A stretch of DNA of 64,000 nt, from contig NC_089234.1 of assembly GCF_963924675.1 (NCBI RefSeq), forward strand, positions 63,585,588-63,649,587. The letters are read 5' to 3'. Every line of letters begins with the position of its first letter. The first letter of the stretch is position 1. Of the stretch, positions 33,393-45,420 are shown in pieces. The notes beneath the pieces were generated by a model, which made no database searches, had not been told where the DNA came from, and saw nothing but the letters and a program-made list of their open reading frames with translations. This DNA is from Phocoena phocoena (taxonomy: Eukaryota; Chordata; Mammalia; Artiodactyla; Phocoenidae). Both the position numbers and the translations under genes were made by a program.

Positions 33393-33599
33393 AGCCCTAC
33401 TATTGGTGTGACTGTCGGGCCAGAAGTTTCATATTGTCTCTCAGAAATTTCTTCTGCTTTCCCATAAAGAGGTGTTTCAGTCTCTATCCTCTCTTAGTTG
33501 ACTGAGTTGTCATCATTTAATTATTTGTAAAGGCTAGGAATTTTTAAAATTTCACATTATGAGGACTTGTAGAAAGATATCTGTATGCTGCAATAGTAT

Positions 33600-34560
33600 T
33601 AAGAATTATTTTGTTCTGCTGATAAAAAGGTCATTCATTTATTTATACAAGGAATATTTCAGTGTCTGCTACATGCTCAGTGTACATAAGGGAATAAAAC
33701 AAAGATCCTAGAGTTTACATTGGTTGGGGACTTGTTGTGAGAAAGGCGATAAGCAAAATGAAAAAATAAGTTATATAGTATATTAGAACATGACGAATGG
33801 AATGGGAAGAAGTAAAAAGGAGAATGGGGCAAGGAAATGTAGAGGCTACGTGGGTACAGTATTAAATAGGATAATTCGTGATAAGTCTCATTGGGAGGAT
33901 GACACTTGAGCAAACTTGAAAATGTGAGGGAGTTTAACAAGTTGATGTCTAAGAAGGAGCCTTCCAGGTGGGAAGAAAAGCTAAAGCAAAGTCTTCAAAG
34001 TCAGGGAGGACCTTATCGGTTCAAAGAACAGCAGTGAGACCTATGTGGCTGGAGCCAGGTGGTGCTGATGGGGGAAGGAGGTTAGAAAGTTAAAGGGGAC
34101 AGGAAATGAAGGGTCTTGTAAACCACTGTAAAGATTCTAACTTTTACTTGGAGTGAAGTAGGGAGCCATTGCAGGTCTTTAGTAGAGAAGTGACATGATA
34201 TGACATGTTTCCAAAGGATTACTTGGGCTGCTCTGTGGAGAATAACTGCAGGGATGTAAATATGGAAGCAAGGAGACCCGTTTGGTGGTTATTGCAGTAA
34301 TTCAGATGATAGATGATGGTGGCTTGGATCAGGTTAGTAGCAGGGGAGGTGGTGAAAAATTGTGATAATCTGGATATAGATAGAATAAATGATTTTCTGA
34401 CAGATTAGAGATGGGTAAAGAAGAGAAGTCAAGCAGGACTTATTTTGGTTTGAGCAGCTGAAAGGATGAAGTTGTCATTGAAATGGGAAGCAAAAAAAAA
34501 AAAAAGTTGCTCACAGATTTTTATAACCATTATAGGCACTCCTGGTCCAAGTGATATGAG
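33600..34560 (-). mobile_element. L2, long antisense copy
   Basis: 'agtgtctgctacatgctcag', 'gagacctatgtggctggagc', 'ggagccattgcaggtcttta' and 'gatgatggtggcttggatca' follow the L2 reverse strand. SLC25A16 intron 1. Confidence 0.68.
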
Positions 34561-34567
34561 AAAATAC

Positions 34568-34700
34568 CATTGGGCAAGTTTCTTAACCTCTCTTTGCCTC
34601 AGTTTCCCCATCCTTTAAATGGGGAAATAGAGTACCTACCTCAGAATGTAATTGTAATGATTAAATGAGAAAGGACCTGAAAAAGCCTTGGCATAGTGCC
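34568..34700 (+). mobile_element. MIR
   Basis: 'aacctctctttgcctcagtt' and 'aatgattaaatgagaaagga' match the MIR core and 3' part. Confidence 0.75.
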
Positions 34701-34751
34701 TGCAGTTGAATCTCTTAGCCTAGTACCGGGTACAAAGGAAACCATACGTGG

Positions 34752-35058
34752 TTTTTTTTGTTTTTTTGTTGTTGTTTTTTAAATTAATTAATTAATTTAT
34801 TTTTGCTGTGTTGGGTCTTCGTTTCTGTGCGAGGGCTTTCTCTAGTTGTGGCAAGCGGGGGCCACTCTTCATCGCAGTGCACGGGCCTCTCACTATCACG
34901 GCCTCTCTTGTTGTGGAGCACAGGCTCCAGACGCGCAGGCTCAGTAGTTGTGGTGCACGGGCTTAGTCGCTCCGCGGCATGTGGGATCCTCCCAGACCAG
35001 GGCTCGAACCCGTGTCCCCTGCATTAGCAGGCAGACCACTGCGCCACCAGGGAAGCCC
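34752..35058 (-). mobile_element. CHR SINE, long form
   Basis: First of three antisense SINEs in a row. Target duplication 'accatacgtg' / 'accatatgtg'. Confidence 0.93.
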
Positions 35059-35085
35059 CACCATATGTGTTTTTAACCTGATTCT

Positions 35086-35302
35086 TTTTTATTTATTTAT
35101 TTGTTCCTCCCGGTACGTGGGCCTCTCACTGCCACGGCCTCTACCGTTGCGGAGCACAGGCTCTGGACGCGCAGGCTCAGCGGCCATGGCTCACGGGCCC
35201 AGCCACTCCGCGGCATGTGGGATCTTCCCGGACCAGGGCACGAACCCATGCCCCCTGCATCGGCAGGCGGACTTTCAACCACTGCGCCACCAGGGAAGAC
35301 CC
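35086..35302 (-). mobile_element. CHR SINE, young form
   Basis: Second of the row. Target duplication 'ccatatgtgttttt' / 'ccatacgtgttttt'. It used the target copy left by the previous SINE. Confidence 0.94.
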
Positions 35303-35347
35303 ATACGTGTTTTTTATTGGTGATTAGCAGTGGTCTTTGGCAAATCT

Positions 35348-35696
35348 TTTTTTTTTTAATAAATAAATTATTTTTGGCTGTATTGGGTCTTCACTGCTGC
35401 CCGCGGGCTTTCTCTAGTTGTCGTGAGCTGGGGGCTACTCTTCGTTGTGGTGCGCAGTCTTCTCATTGCCGTGGCTTCTCTTGTTGAGGAGCACTGGCTC
35501 TAGGCGTACGGGCTTCAGTAGTTGCGGCATGCAGGTTCAGTAGTTGTGGCTTGTGGGCTCCAGAGCGCAGGCTCAGTAGTTGTGGCGCACGGTCTTAGCT
35601 GCTCCGCAGCATGCAGGATATTCCCGGACCAGGGCTTGAACCCGTGTCTCGTGCATTGGCAGGCGGATTCTTAACCACTGTGCCGCCAGGTAAGTC
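35348..35696 (-). mobile_element. CHR SINE, long form
   Basis: Third of the row. Target duplication 'gtctttggcaaat' perfect on both sides. Confidence 0.94.
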
Positions 35697-36185
35697 GTCT
35701 TTGGCAAATATCTTAAGTTCAGCTGTTCAAAATGAAGATAAAGGCTACTTGACCTTACCCAGTGGACTTTTGTGATGATTAATTGAGCTATAAAGTGGTG
35801 TGATAAGCAAGTAAAGATATTGTTAAAAGAAACTACTTATTCAGCAGTTTCTAAATAATTTTATGTGGTTATTTCATAATGAATGGGAAGATAATTATAT
35901 AAAAAACTATTCTGAAACCAGATATACCGAATAAAAATTATTTTTAGCTTATTCTCAATTTTGAGTAGCCATGACTGTTACTTCCATTAGTTCAGATAAG
36001 AGAAGCTTGATATAGAAACTTATATGTGGATTTAATATTTGAGTACAAATAGGCATTTTATTGTTGGGTATTTCAGAATATGCATTTTAGCATCAGTTAC
36101 ATGCTGAGCTATTAAGTAAATGTGTGTGGATTTTGAGTGATTTTGTCTTATATTTTTAAAAGTTTGTAAAGTAAGACTCTTCATT
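35697..36185. other. SLC25A16: SLC25A16 intron 1, no element seen
   Basis: Anonymous AT-rich intron. Confidence 0.5.
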
Positions 36186-36300
36186 CATTCAGTAAACAGG
36201 TATTGAGTACCTGTTAGGTGCCAGGCCCTGAACTGGTCTCTGGGGATGCAGTAGTAAAGAGACTCACAATATCCCAGTCCTCTTGTACCTTCCTTAACAA
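36186..36300 (-). mobile_element. L2 3' end, antisense
   Basis: 'attgagtacctgttaggtgc' and 'ctggggatgcagtagtaaag'. Confidence 0.65.
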
Positions 36301-36437
36301 ATATGCAATGATGAAGAGCTTAACATAACCATAAAAAAGACACCAAGGACTTTTTTGTCCACCTTTTTACAATAGTAACAACTCATTTGGTTGAGTGCTT
36401 ACTACATGTAAGGTACTTTACAGAAGTGTCTGGTTCA

Positions 36438-36864
36438 GGCTACTATAACAAAAATACTGTAATCTGGGTGACTTTTAAACAACAAACTTCTTTCTCATGG
36501 TTCTGGAAACTGAGAAGTCCAAGGTCATGGTGCCAGCAAATATCTGGGGAGGACCTTCCACCTACATGGTGGAAGGGGCCAGGGATCTCTCTGGGGCCTC
36601 TTTTTTTTCCTTGGCCGTACAGCCTGCGGAATCCTAGTTCCCCGACCAGGGATTGAACCTGTGCCCCCCTGCAGTGGAAGCACAGAGCCTTAACCACTGG
36701 ACCTCCAGGGAAGTCCCTCTGGGGCCTCTTTTATAAGGGCATTAATTCCGTTCATGAGGGTCCTAATCACCTCCTCTAATACCACCTCCACCTCTAAATA
36801 CCATCACTAGGAATTAGTTTTCAACATATGAATTTTGGGGGGACACAAACAGTCTGTAGCAAAA
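36438..36864 (-). mobile_element. MLT1-type LTR (MaLR, ERVL class), antisense
   Basis: 'ggctactataacaaaaatac', 'ttctcatggttctggaaact' and later 'ttttataagggcattaattc' and 'tgaattttggggggacacaa' are the reverse strand of an MLT1 LTR. It is a solitary, decayed, non-coding LTR, split by a SINE at 36601-36716. Confidence 0.8.
36601..36716 (-). mobile_element. CHR SINE, short form, nested in the MLT1 LTR
   Basis: Target duplication 'ctctggggcctc' (36589-36600 and 36717-36728) is part of the LTR sequence, which shows the order of events. Confidence 0.95.
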
Positions 36865-37399
36865 AATCTTTATATACTGTCACCTTAGAAGCATGCCAAG
36901 CTATTAGGGCTCACCTGGATTCTGATTTATGCTAAAGCCCATGTATGCACTTTACCGTCATCCACATGTCTGCACAGTGGCATGTGGTAGGGACCAAATA
37001 CATAATTGCTGAGTGGATAAATGAATGACTGAATTTTACGGGTGAAATTTGATTATTTCAATGAGAAGTCATCCAGAAGAAGAAGATGTTATTTCAAACA
37101 GAGGCTTATAGGTGGGTAAATCCCTCCAAGTGTCTGTCTCCATAACCACATTTAGCAAGATTCCAATGTTCATCAGGAATTAGGGGGCAGATTTACACTC
37201 TTCAAACTTATTAAGTCTGACATGCTCAAGAATTAAATTGTAGAGAATGGGGGCCCATCATCTACATATCCCTGCTACTGGGCAGTTCTACCCATGGAGA
37301 TCAAATTAGAGATGAGAGGGTATGCTAGCCTCTAAATAATGGTTTCCATCTGGAAAGAAATGATATGGAATTTCTTCCTGATCTTTTCAAATTTTTTAG
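36865..37399. other. SLC25A16: SLC25A16 intron 1 end, no element seen
   Basis: Ends with the T-rich tract and acceptor of exon 2. Confidence 0.5.
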
Positions 37400-37492
37400 G
37401 TATTGCTGGATGCTGTGCCAAAACAACAGTTGCTCCTTTGGATCGAGTGAAGGTTTTATTACAAGCTCACAATCACCATTACAAACACTTGG
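37400..37492 (+). CDS. SLC25A16: SLC25A16 exon 2 (residues 42-72)
   Basis: Acceptor TTTTTTAG|G and donor G|GTGAGT, phase 1 at both ends. It encodes GIAGCCAKTTVAPLDRVKVL and continues to HHYKHLG. PLDRVK at residues 54-59 is the first mitochondrial-carrier signature (Px[D/E]xx[K/R]), which forms the matrix salt-bridge gate in this family. Intron 1 is about 4.7 kb and packed with antisense SINEs. Confidence 0.96.
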
Positions 37493-37974
37493 GTGAGTTA
37501 ATTGATGCTAAAGAGAAAAATGAAAATGTTATCCATCTGCTGTCTTCGTTTCTAGTTGTGAATTATAGTGGAAAGAGGACACAAAAGGGAGTTCAAGTTT
37601 GGGGGCAGATTTTACAAGGGATGTATCTCTTAGCTATTTTAATCGTTTCATTTGCAATAGTGGTTATATATGTTTATCATTTTAGGGTACTAATGTACTC
37701 TAAAATCTTTGAATCATTGAAGTAAGTACTACATATTTGTTTATTGAGATTAACAAATCACATCCTTAATGGACACACATAATAGCTCAGCTTGATTTAA
37801 AAAAAAAATCCAACTAGTGATAGAGATAAGGTTTATTCCTTTAAACACTTAAGCATGTGTTATAGATATCTTAGGGCAAGCAGAATCCAATGCAATTAGT
37901 ATGAACTTGCATTGTTAAAAAAATATCGAGCCCTTAGTTGTTCCTTGTAAACATAAAAACCAGTTATTATAATT

Positions 37975-38545
37975 AACATGGACACTCTGATATATCATTG
38001 GTGGGAGTAAGGATTTTTTATAGCCTTTTTGGAGGGCATTTTGGTAATATGTATCAAAAGTCTTGAAAAGATACATATTCTTTGGCCTTGCAATTCTCGT
38101 TCTAGGAGGTTGTTTCAAGCAAGTAATCAGAAATGTGCTCAAATATGTATATACAAGAATGAAAGTATTATTTATGTTGGTTAAAAAAAAAAAGAGCCAA
38201 CCAAAATGTTTAATAATAGGGAATTGGCTAAGTATTACTTAAATAAATAAGTCCATATTGTAGACTATTTTGCAATCATTAAAAATTGTAAAAGAATATT
38301 AATTGACTAGGAAGAATGTTCATAATATATTAGTTAAATGAAAAAATGTTGCAAATGGTTTAATCATATTGCATTTTATCTAAGTAAATGTGTTTAGACA
38401 AAAGGCTAGAAGGAAAATATGAACATTAAGTGGTTAATTTTCAGTGGTGAGATTATAGGTAATTTTTTTCCTCTAAGCTAATTTATAATACATGTTAAAC
38501 ATATATTAAATTTTCAATTAGAGGGAAGAAGATTTAAAAGAAAAA
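37975..38545 (+). mobile_element. L1-related 3' end (old)
   Basis: 'ggacactctgatatatcatt', 'gaattggctaagtattactt' and 'aggctagaaggaaaatatga' match the ordered text of old L1/HAL1 3' ends. Intron 2. Confidence 0.65.
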
Positions 38546-39735
38546 ATTTAATGTGAATAGAGACCAAGAAAGAAGTTAGGTCAAGGCAACTAACTCATAC
38601 TACTCCATTGCTTTACAGTTTCATGCTTCAGTAATGGGAATGATGTGTGCTCTGCATGATCTATGCATCATTTTTAAGAAAGATATTTAACAGAGTGAAT
38701 AAGAATCAATTATTTTAACAATTGGGTTTTTAAAATGTGATTTTTATATTTATCGTGTCTCATTTTCCTGTCAATATTTTTAATACAAAGTATGTTCTTT
38801 AAATTGAAAGAAAAATTTTGTTAATATCTTTGTATATAGAAATGAATTCTATATCTTCTCAGTGTACTGCTCATGTATAGAAAGAATCAGACCTTTGAAC
38901 TTATTGAGAGATTATATAAAACTGGAAAGGAAGGAAATGATTTTCTTTCGTAGTCTAAATTGAGGGTGAAAAGGAGATGAATTATATTACCCAATATCTT
39001 GTGGTGTTTGACAGTGACCCAGCATATGAATGTTTGAGCAGTATTGTTTTATTCTTTTAAACTTCTCCCCATGCTGATGTATGTTGTTTTGTTTCCTGAT
39101 TTGTAATCATTAGTTTACATATTCACATTAGATTTCACGCTCTACAGGGCTGCATGCCACGGGTTACAGTGTACCCTACAAGGCATGCAGAATTTGAAAC
39201 AGAATTCCTGTAGTGCAGCAATGACCTATTGGTGTAGTGTATGGAGTTTCATGTATCTTTAAAATATACAAGCCAAAAGAAAAGTATTAATGGCTTATTA
39301 ATTTATTTTAAAAATATTGTTGGGCATTTTATTCTAGGTGCCTCCCTTTTTACATGCATAAGATAGTTTTTCAGTTTTGCTTAAATTTAAAAACATGATT
39401 TTTCACAGTCAAATTAAAGATGATAAAGGTATGCTATTGAATAAAACTTGTACTTTAGCTTCTTTTAAAAAGCTATTTTTTTATTATTTCCAAGGCATCA
39501 AAAACTACTTTTTATTTTGAATCAAAATTATTGTGGCCAAATGAAAAGGAAGGGATATAATTAGAATTTCTTCTTCCGCAATTTGCACCGAGTGTAAAGA
39601 ATTTTTTCCTGTAGTATATTAAAAATCTTTGACCTCCATTTAACTTTTTACAGTCAATGTGATATAAAAATAGGTAGCTGAATCATAATAGGATTCTTTA
39701 AAAATCCTTTAAATTTTGTTATTTTTACATTTTAT
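38546..39735. other. SLC25A16: SLC25A16 intron 2, no element seen
   Basis: Anonymous AT-rich sequence without coding frames of note. Confidence 0.5.
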
Positions 39736-39895
39736 TTTTATTTTTTGAATGTATAATATTTTCACAAGTTCATAATTCAAAAAGTGCAAAAGCAAACGTC
39801 TTCCTCCTTGTCCCCTCGTTAGAATCAAGCATTTACAGTTTTCTTCCCTTTTCCTCCAGAGATTATGTATATATACACAAGCATATGCTTATATT
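39736..39895 (-). mobile_element. Old L1-like fragment, antisense
   Basis: 'tcataattcaaaaagtgcaa' and the following T/C-rich text resemble old L1 reverse sequence. Confidence 0.4.
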
Positions 39896-40311
39896 TTACC
39901 AACTGTTAGTTCCTTGTAATCCTATCTTGACAAAATAAAGATACAGAAAAGGATCTAAATAACACACAAGCTTGATATAACATAGACAAGAGGACTTTGC
40001 ACCCTGCAGAGAATACATATTCTTTCCAAATATGCTTGTAACACATGCAAAAATTGGTTCAGTGTTACGCCATAAAGAAAATCTCAATTTCCCAAAGTAA
40101 AAATAGTACACTATAGGTTGAAGGAGAAAAATAACGTGATTATCTCAATGGATATTTAAATGCCATTTGAAAACATTCAACATCCAGTCTTCCTCTGTTT
40201 GTCTTTCTGTGTTATTGTTTTAGGTGAGATTTTTGTGAAAATCATTTGGTTAGGCATTGCCTTTTAACAGAATTTGAGCGTTTGGCTTTTAATAGAAGGA
40301 TTTATATCTTT

Positions 40312-40525
40312 TTTAAAAAATATTTAAAATTTTTATTTATTTACTTTTCGCTGTGTCAGGTCTTAGTTGCGACATGCGGGATCTTTGTTGTGGGTTCTTT
40401 TGTTGTAGCACACGGGCATAGTTGCCCCGCAGCATGTGGGATCTTAGTTCCCCAACCAGGTATCGAACCCGTGTCCCCTCACTGGAAGGTAGATTCTTTA
40501 CCACTGGACCACCAAGGAAGTCCCG
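40312..40525 (-). mobile_element. CHR SINE, intermediate form
   Basis: Target duplication 'ggatttatat' on both sides. Diverged. Confidence 0.9.
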
Positions 40526-40640
40526 GATTTATATGTTTTAGATTTTTTTTTCAATCATAGATTTATGTTTTCTGTTCATTGTGCTTTTCTTGTATCCTCC
40601 CCAGCCACCCTCCCCTGCTCCTTGTTTCCTGGATTTCCTT

Positions 40641-40779
40641 TTTTTTTAAAAAAATTTTATTTATTTATTGGCCCCACGGCATGTGGGATCCTAGTTCCCA
40701 CCCCGACGCCCAGGGATTGAACCTGTGCTCCCCTGCACTGGAAGCGCAGGCTTAACCACTGGATCACCACGGAAGTCCC
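40641..40779 (-). mobile_element. CHR SINE, short form
   Basis: Target duplication 'ctggatttccttttttt' perfect on both sides. An extra 'ccccgacgcc' sits in the middle. Confidence 0.92.
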
Positions 40780-41171
40780 TGGATTTCCTTTTTTTGAAAT
40801 AACTTTATTTCACTTCTACTAGTGATTTCTCTTTAAATATTTGTAACAATCAAAGAGTTTTAGAGAATAATATAATAAACATATGGGGAGCTGCACAGAA
40901 CTTCAGAAATAAACATCATCAGTACAGTTGAAACCTCTTCTGTACTCTCTCATCGTTAGCCTTCCTGTTCCTGCTAGGTGGCCACTGTTCTAAGTTTGAT
41001 TACCCTTAAATTATTACAAACACATTTAAATAAAATTAAACTGAGCTTATCATTACTCTTCTCTTCCAGCAAGAGGATGTCTTTGATAGAATTTTTTTAG
41101 GGAGGGGTGAATATATTTAGTTGTATTATTCATGTATTTTGGAAGAACTTTATATTATACATATAGCTGTA

Positions 41172-41174
<3 letters not shown>
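40780..41174. other. SLC25A16: SLC25A16 intron 2, possible L1 remnant
   Basis: 'aacaatcaaagagttttaga' and 'gtttgattacccttaaatta' are old-repeat-like; not delimited. Confidence 0.35.

Positions 41175-41231
<57 letters not shown>
41175..41231 (+). repeat. (TG)n(TA)n microsatellite
   Basis: About eight TG units followed by about twenty TA units, just left of an antisense SINE. Confidence 0.93.
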
Positions 41232-41234
<3 letters not shown>

Positions 41235-41242
41235 GAATTCTA

Positions 41243-41366
41243 TTTTTTTTTTCCCCCCTGGCCACGCTACGTGGCTTGCGACATCTCAGTTCCCCGACCA
41301 GGGATTGACCCCGGACCACAGCAGTGAAAGCCTGGAATCCTAACTACTAGGCCAGCAGGGAACAAC
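41243..41366 (-). mobile_element. CHR SINE, short form
   Basis: Target duplication 'tagaattctatttt' / 'tagaattctttttt'. Confidence 0.9.
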
Positions 41367-42247
41367 CCAAATAGAATTCTTTTTAATACATTATCAGTCC
41401 ACTTAGATATCTGCTTATTAAAAATGCTTTTAGAGTATATCTTTTCTTGGATGTTAGTAAGTACCTACAGTTTTGATTTCTGTGAAGGGATCAAAAGGTT
41501 ACTTGAATTCTAAAATTCGAAATGAGCCCAGTGATTTACCTTCATATTTGATCTGATTTTTGTTTGAAAAATTTGGAAAGGAACCTGAATTTAAATAGTT
41601 TAATATTGGAATTTAAATAGTTTAATAATGGAATGTAGAAGTCTGTACTGCAAATAGGATTAGTGATTGACATTATTAGAATAATAAACATATCAGTATA
41701 TCAGATCAGAACTCAGGCCTTTGGTTATCTCTATTCCTAATTAAAGAGTACTACTAATGAAAATTTGCCCCCCAATTTAAATAGTTTTTTAATTGGTAGG
41801 TTTTTTATTTGTTTCTTTTATTTAGCAGCTTCTTTCGTAAACAAACCACACAGGTGTCTGGGTCAGTCTGGGAAACCTTCCTTCGTCCTTCCAGATAGTC
41901 ATCCACAGTGTATTATCTGGATGTTGAATATATTTCTTCTTTTAGGTTGCTAGAGATTAATTAATTTACAATAATTATAAATATAATTTACTATAATTTG
42001 TAGCTGTTCTTGCTGTAGTATGTTTTATATTTTTACATGAGGAATATTTACATAATTTGGACATGTGATGTATTTTAAGTAGCTTTAACTGTTATACAGA
42101 AATTACTATTCATGTAATTCCTCAAGCAAAATTATATCATGAATGATGGCATAGTAATCTTTATCTGTGATTGTCATGAAAATTTGAATTTAGGTAGTTT
42201 TCTCTGTTTTAATAGTATTTTTCTTCTAAAAATCTTTCTAAAAATAG
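41367..42247. other. SLC25A16: SLC25A16 intron 2 end, no element seen
   Basis: Contains a 22-bp tandem repeat near 41588-41632 ('gaatttaaatagtttaat' twice). Ends at the exon 3 acceptor. Confidence 0.55.
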
Positions 42248-42381
42248 GAGTATTTTCTACATTGCGTGCTGTTCCCCAAAAGGAGGGATACCTTGGATTG
42301 TATAAAGGGAATGGTGCAATGATGATTCGAATTTTTCCTTATGGTGCAATCCAGTTTATGGCATTTGAGCATTATAAAACG
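42248..42381 (+). CDS. SLC25A16: SLC25A16 exon 3 (residues 73-117)
   Basis: Acceptor AAAATAG|G, donor ACG|GTACTT, ending in phase 0. It encodes VFSTLRAVPQKEGYLGLYKG, then NGAMMIRIFPYGAIQFMAFE and HYKT. This is the matrix loop and second helix of carrier repeat 1. The EGxxGLYKG stretch is the second conserved motif of the family. Confidence 0.96.
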
Positions 42382-43105
42382 GTACTTGAAACTTTATCTT
42401 GTTTTCCTCTTTTGTGTCTTTGAATATTGTACTTAATTGACAAGGCATTTGCTTTGACCTTTAAAGTTACTTTGGATGAATGGATAAAGTAATGCCTTTT
42501 TGAAAGACTAAGGCTTGTGATAGTTTAAGTTTTTAAATATAACTTGGTTTTGGAGTTATCTGTTCCAGGATTGTTAGTCATTTTTTAGTAAATTGTTTAT
42601 GTTTATACTTACAAAGAAGAGCCAAAGTATCCTTCAAGTAGCTAATAATAAATCCATAAAATATTAATAGCTTTTTGATATGCTTTTTGTTTCTCAGTTG
42701 TAGGAGAGGAACACTGCAACTTTGAATTTTCTTATTAAATAAACTAGTGAGACCATATTGTGAAAGTCTGTTTTTGAGTAATGCTGTAAGTTAACAGCTT
42801 TTCCCATCATACTAAGTTTCTCTTTTCTGGCTGGCTGAAAGTTTATTCTCTCAAACATCTTAACACAGAAAGGAGTTTAATGAATTAAATTTCATAGGGT
42901 ATCCTAAGAATAATTTTTTAAAAATTATCATAGGGTATCTTAAAATGAAAAGTAAGCAGTATCAAGACTTCACTGTCTATAGTAGCATTTTATTCCTACT
43001 ACTCCCATTCACACTTTGAGTATTTGTGGTCATCAATGTGTAATATAGTACATTTGGCAAGATTGCTTCTGTAAAAGTGCATAATTTGATGTTTTTGGTT
43101 TCTAG
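42382..43105. other. SLC25A16: SLC25A16 intron 3
   Basis: A short intron without a clear mobile element. 'catagggtatc' occurs twice near 42893 and 42931. Confidence 0.6.
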
Positions 43106-43169
43106 TTAATTACTACAAAACTGGGAGTTTCTGGTCATGTACACAGATTAATGGCTGGGTCCATGGCAG
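43106..43169 (+). CDS. SLC25A16: SLC25A16 exon 4 (residues 118-138)
   Basis: Acceptor TTTCTAG|T, donor CAG|GTAAGA, phase 0 to phase 1. It encodes LITTKLGVSGHVHRLMAGSM plus A, the linker and the start of the third helix. The downstream intron 4 is over 10 kb and contains the RPL31 retropseudogene. Confidence 0.95.
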
Positions 43170-43192
43170 GTAAGAGGAGTGGGTAATTTTTT

Positions 43193-43352
43193 GTTTTTAA
43201 CTGAAGTAGAGTTGATTCACAATGTTGTGCCATCTCTGTTGTACAGCAAAGTGCCTCAGTTATACACATAGAGACATTCTTTTTTTTAATATTCTTTTCC
43301 ATTATGGTTTATCACAGGATATTGAATATAGTTCCCTGTGCTATACAGGAGT
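43193..43352 (-). mobile_element. L1 3' UTR, antisense
   Basis: 'ctgaagtagagttgattcac', 'ttgtacagcaaagtgcctca' and 'gatattgaatatagttccct' are cetartiodactyl L1 3' UTR complement. Confidence 0.78.
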
Positions 43353-43860
43353 GGGTATATTTTATTTCTGCAAATTAATTTTCTATTAAAATACTTAATT
43401 TGCTTTAGGTAGTATGTGTGACATTGATTAAGTAGCACACATTTGTTATCTTCCTATGCTCAATTATGCAAGAAATCATTAATATCCCAACTCAGAGTGT
43501 TTTACAGTAGGAGATATAAGGAGTAGTCTAAACTTACAGCTATGTGAAAATCATACGTTCCCTTTGACAGTTCTCCTTCTGGAAATGTTTATTTTTTTCT
43601 TTCAAAAAATTTAAAAAATTATAATGACTTCAGTAATACATATTCCTATACAATGGAAATAGTTCTGCTCCCTAGAAGCAATCACTATTAGCAGTTTCTT
43701 ATGTGTGCTTTTTTCCAATACTATTCTATAGGATTAGAACTTTTATAGTTATCTTAGGACTCTCTTCTGTATCAGTACATAGATCTTTCTTAATTTTGTG
43801 AAGAACTGTGTTATATTCTACGGTAAAAATGGCCCATTATTTATTTACTCAGTCCCCTAT

Positions 43861-44161
43861 TTTTTTTTTTTTTTTTTTTTTTATAATTTATTTATTTATT
43901 TTTGGCTGTGTTGGGTCTTCGTTTCTGTGCGAGGACTTTCTCTAGTTGCGGCGAGCGGGGGGCCACTCTTCATCGCTGTGCGCGGGCCTCTCGCTGTCGC
44001 GGCCTCTCTTGTTGCAGAGCACAGGCTCCAGACACGCAGGCTCAGTGGCGCATGGGCTTAGTTGCTCCGCGGCATGTGGGATCTTCCCAGACCAGGGCTC
44101 GAACCCGTGTCCCCTAGCATTGGCAGGCAGATTCTCAACCACTGTGCCACAGGGAAGCCCC
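43861..44161 (-). mobile_element. CHR SINE, long form
   Basis: Target duplication 'ctcagtcccctatt' perfect on both sides. Confidence 0.94.
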
Positions 44162-44300
44162 TCAGTCCCCTATTGATTGACGTTTGGGATACTTAAAATT
44201 TTTGTTTTGCAAATAACACATTGTACTTGTGTGAATATATCTGTAGAATAATTTTCAGAAGGGAAATTACTTTATCAGATGATATGTGTATTTAATTTTG

Positions 44301-44506
44301 TTTTTTTTTTTTGCGGTACGCAGGCCTCTCACTGTTGTGGCCTCTCCTGTTGCGGAGCACAGGCTCCGGACGCGCAGGCTCAGCGGCCATGGCTCACGGG
44401 CCCAGCCGCTCCGCGGCATGTGGGATCTTCCCGGACTGGGGCACGAACCCGTATACCCTGCATCTGCAGGCGGACTCTCAACCACTGCGCCACCAGGGAA
44501 GCCCTG
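44301..44506 (-). mobile_element. CHR SINE, young form
   Basis: Near-consensus. Target duplication 'atttaattttgttt' / 'atttaatttttgat'. Confidence 0.95.
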
Positions 44507-45055
44507 AATTTAATTTTTGATAGACCTTTGCAAACAACTGATCTCCTTAATGCTTTCAGTAGCCCTTTCTCCTACATACCATATCAACACTGGGCCTTAT
44601 TAAATTTTTAGTATTTGGCAATTAATTATGAGTAAGCTTGGTCAGCTTTTCAAATGTTTATTGACCATTTGTATTTCTTACTTTCAGCCTTGAATTGTTT
44701 CTATTCTTTAAATATTCATTTTTATGAGTTTGGGAATTAGGACATTATTTTTTTTTCTGTCAAATATTGCTATTATTTTATTTCCCAGTTCTAGATTTGT
44801 CTTTTAACCTTATTTGTGATTTTTTTTGGAAAAATCATCCAAAAGTTCCCCCCCATATAGAAATATTACATAGCCAAATGGGTTAGTCTTTTCCTCTGTG
44901 GCTTCAAAATTTTTTGAATTGTGTTGAGAAATGCCTTCCCCATTCTAAGATAAAAACATTTATTCATGTTTTCCACTAAAACTTTTTTTTATATTGATTA
45001 TTTTTTAAAATGTTAGATTTTCATTGTTTTTTTGTTTCTCACACCAAAAGGTAAT

Positions 45056-45420
45056 TTAAGTATGTAGCAATAGAAGAGTGGTAAAAAAAAAAAATCCATG
45101 TCAGAATTCTATACTTCCAGTACTACATTTTTTTGTACATTTGTAGAATTGTATTTATTGACAGAGAAGGATGTTTACATCATATGTAGAAAGAAAGGAA
45201 ATTACAAAAGAGAATGTTTAATATGCTATATTATATTTTGGTTTTTAAAAAGTAAATACATATGTAAATATACATTGAAGAAACATCTGCAAGGTTATAA
45301 ACCAACACGTTAACAGTTTTTATTTCTGCTAATGGAAATAAGACCATTGGAAGGTGGTATACCAAAATCTTAACTATGTGGTTATCACAAGGTTTGTAGG
45401 ATTTCAGTTGATTTTTTTGG
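45056..45420 (+). mobile_element. Old L1-like 3' UTR
   Basis: 'acacgttaacagtttttatt' and 'tttctgctaatggaaataag' resemble old L1 3' ends. Confidence 0.5.

Larger units (their letters stand above)
43560..45055 (-). mobile_element. Old L1, antisense, split by two SINEs
   Basis: 'gttctccttctggaaatgtt', 'cactattagcagtttcttat', 'aaataacacattgtacttgt' and 'gagaaatgccttccccattc' follow old L1 reverse-strand order, with SINEs at 43861 and 44301 inside. Confidence 0.6.

Noticed and set aside
37493..37725. Continuation of the exon 2 frame to 37725
   Set aside because: It follows a G|GTGAGT donor, and the protein encoded past it does not resemble carrier proteins. Exon 3 continues the family sequence in correct phase.
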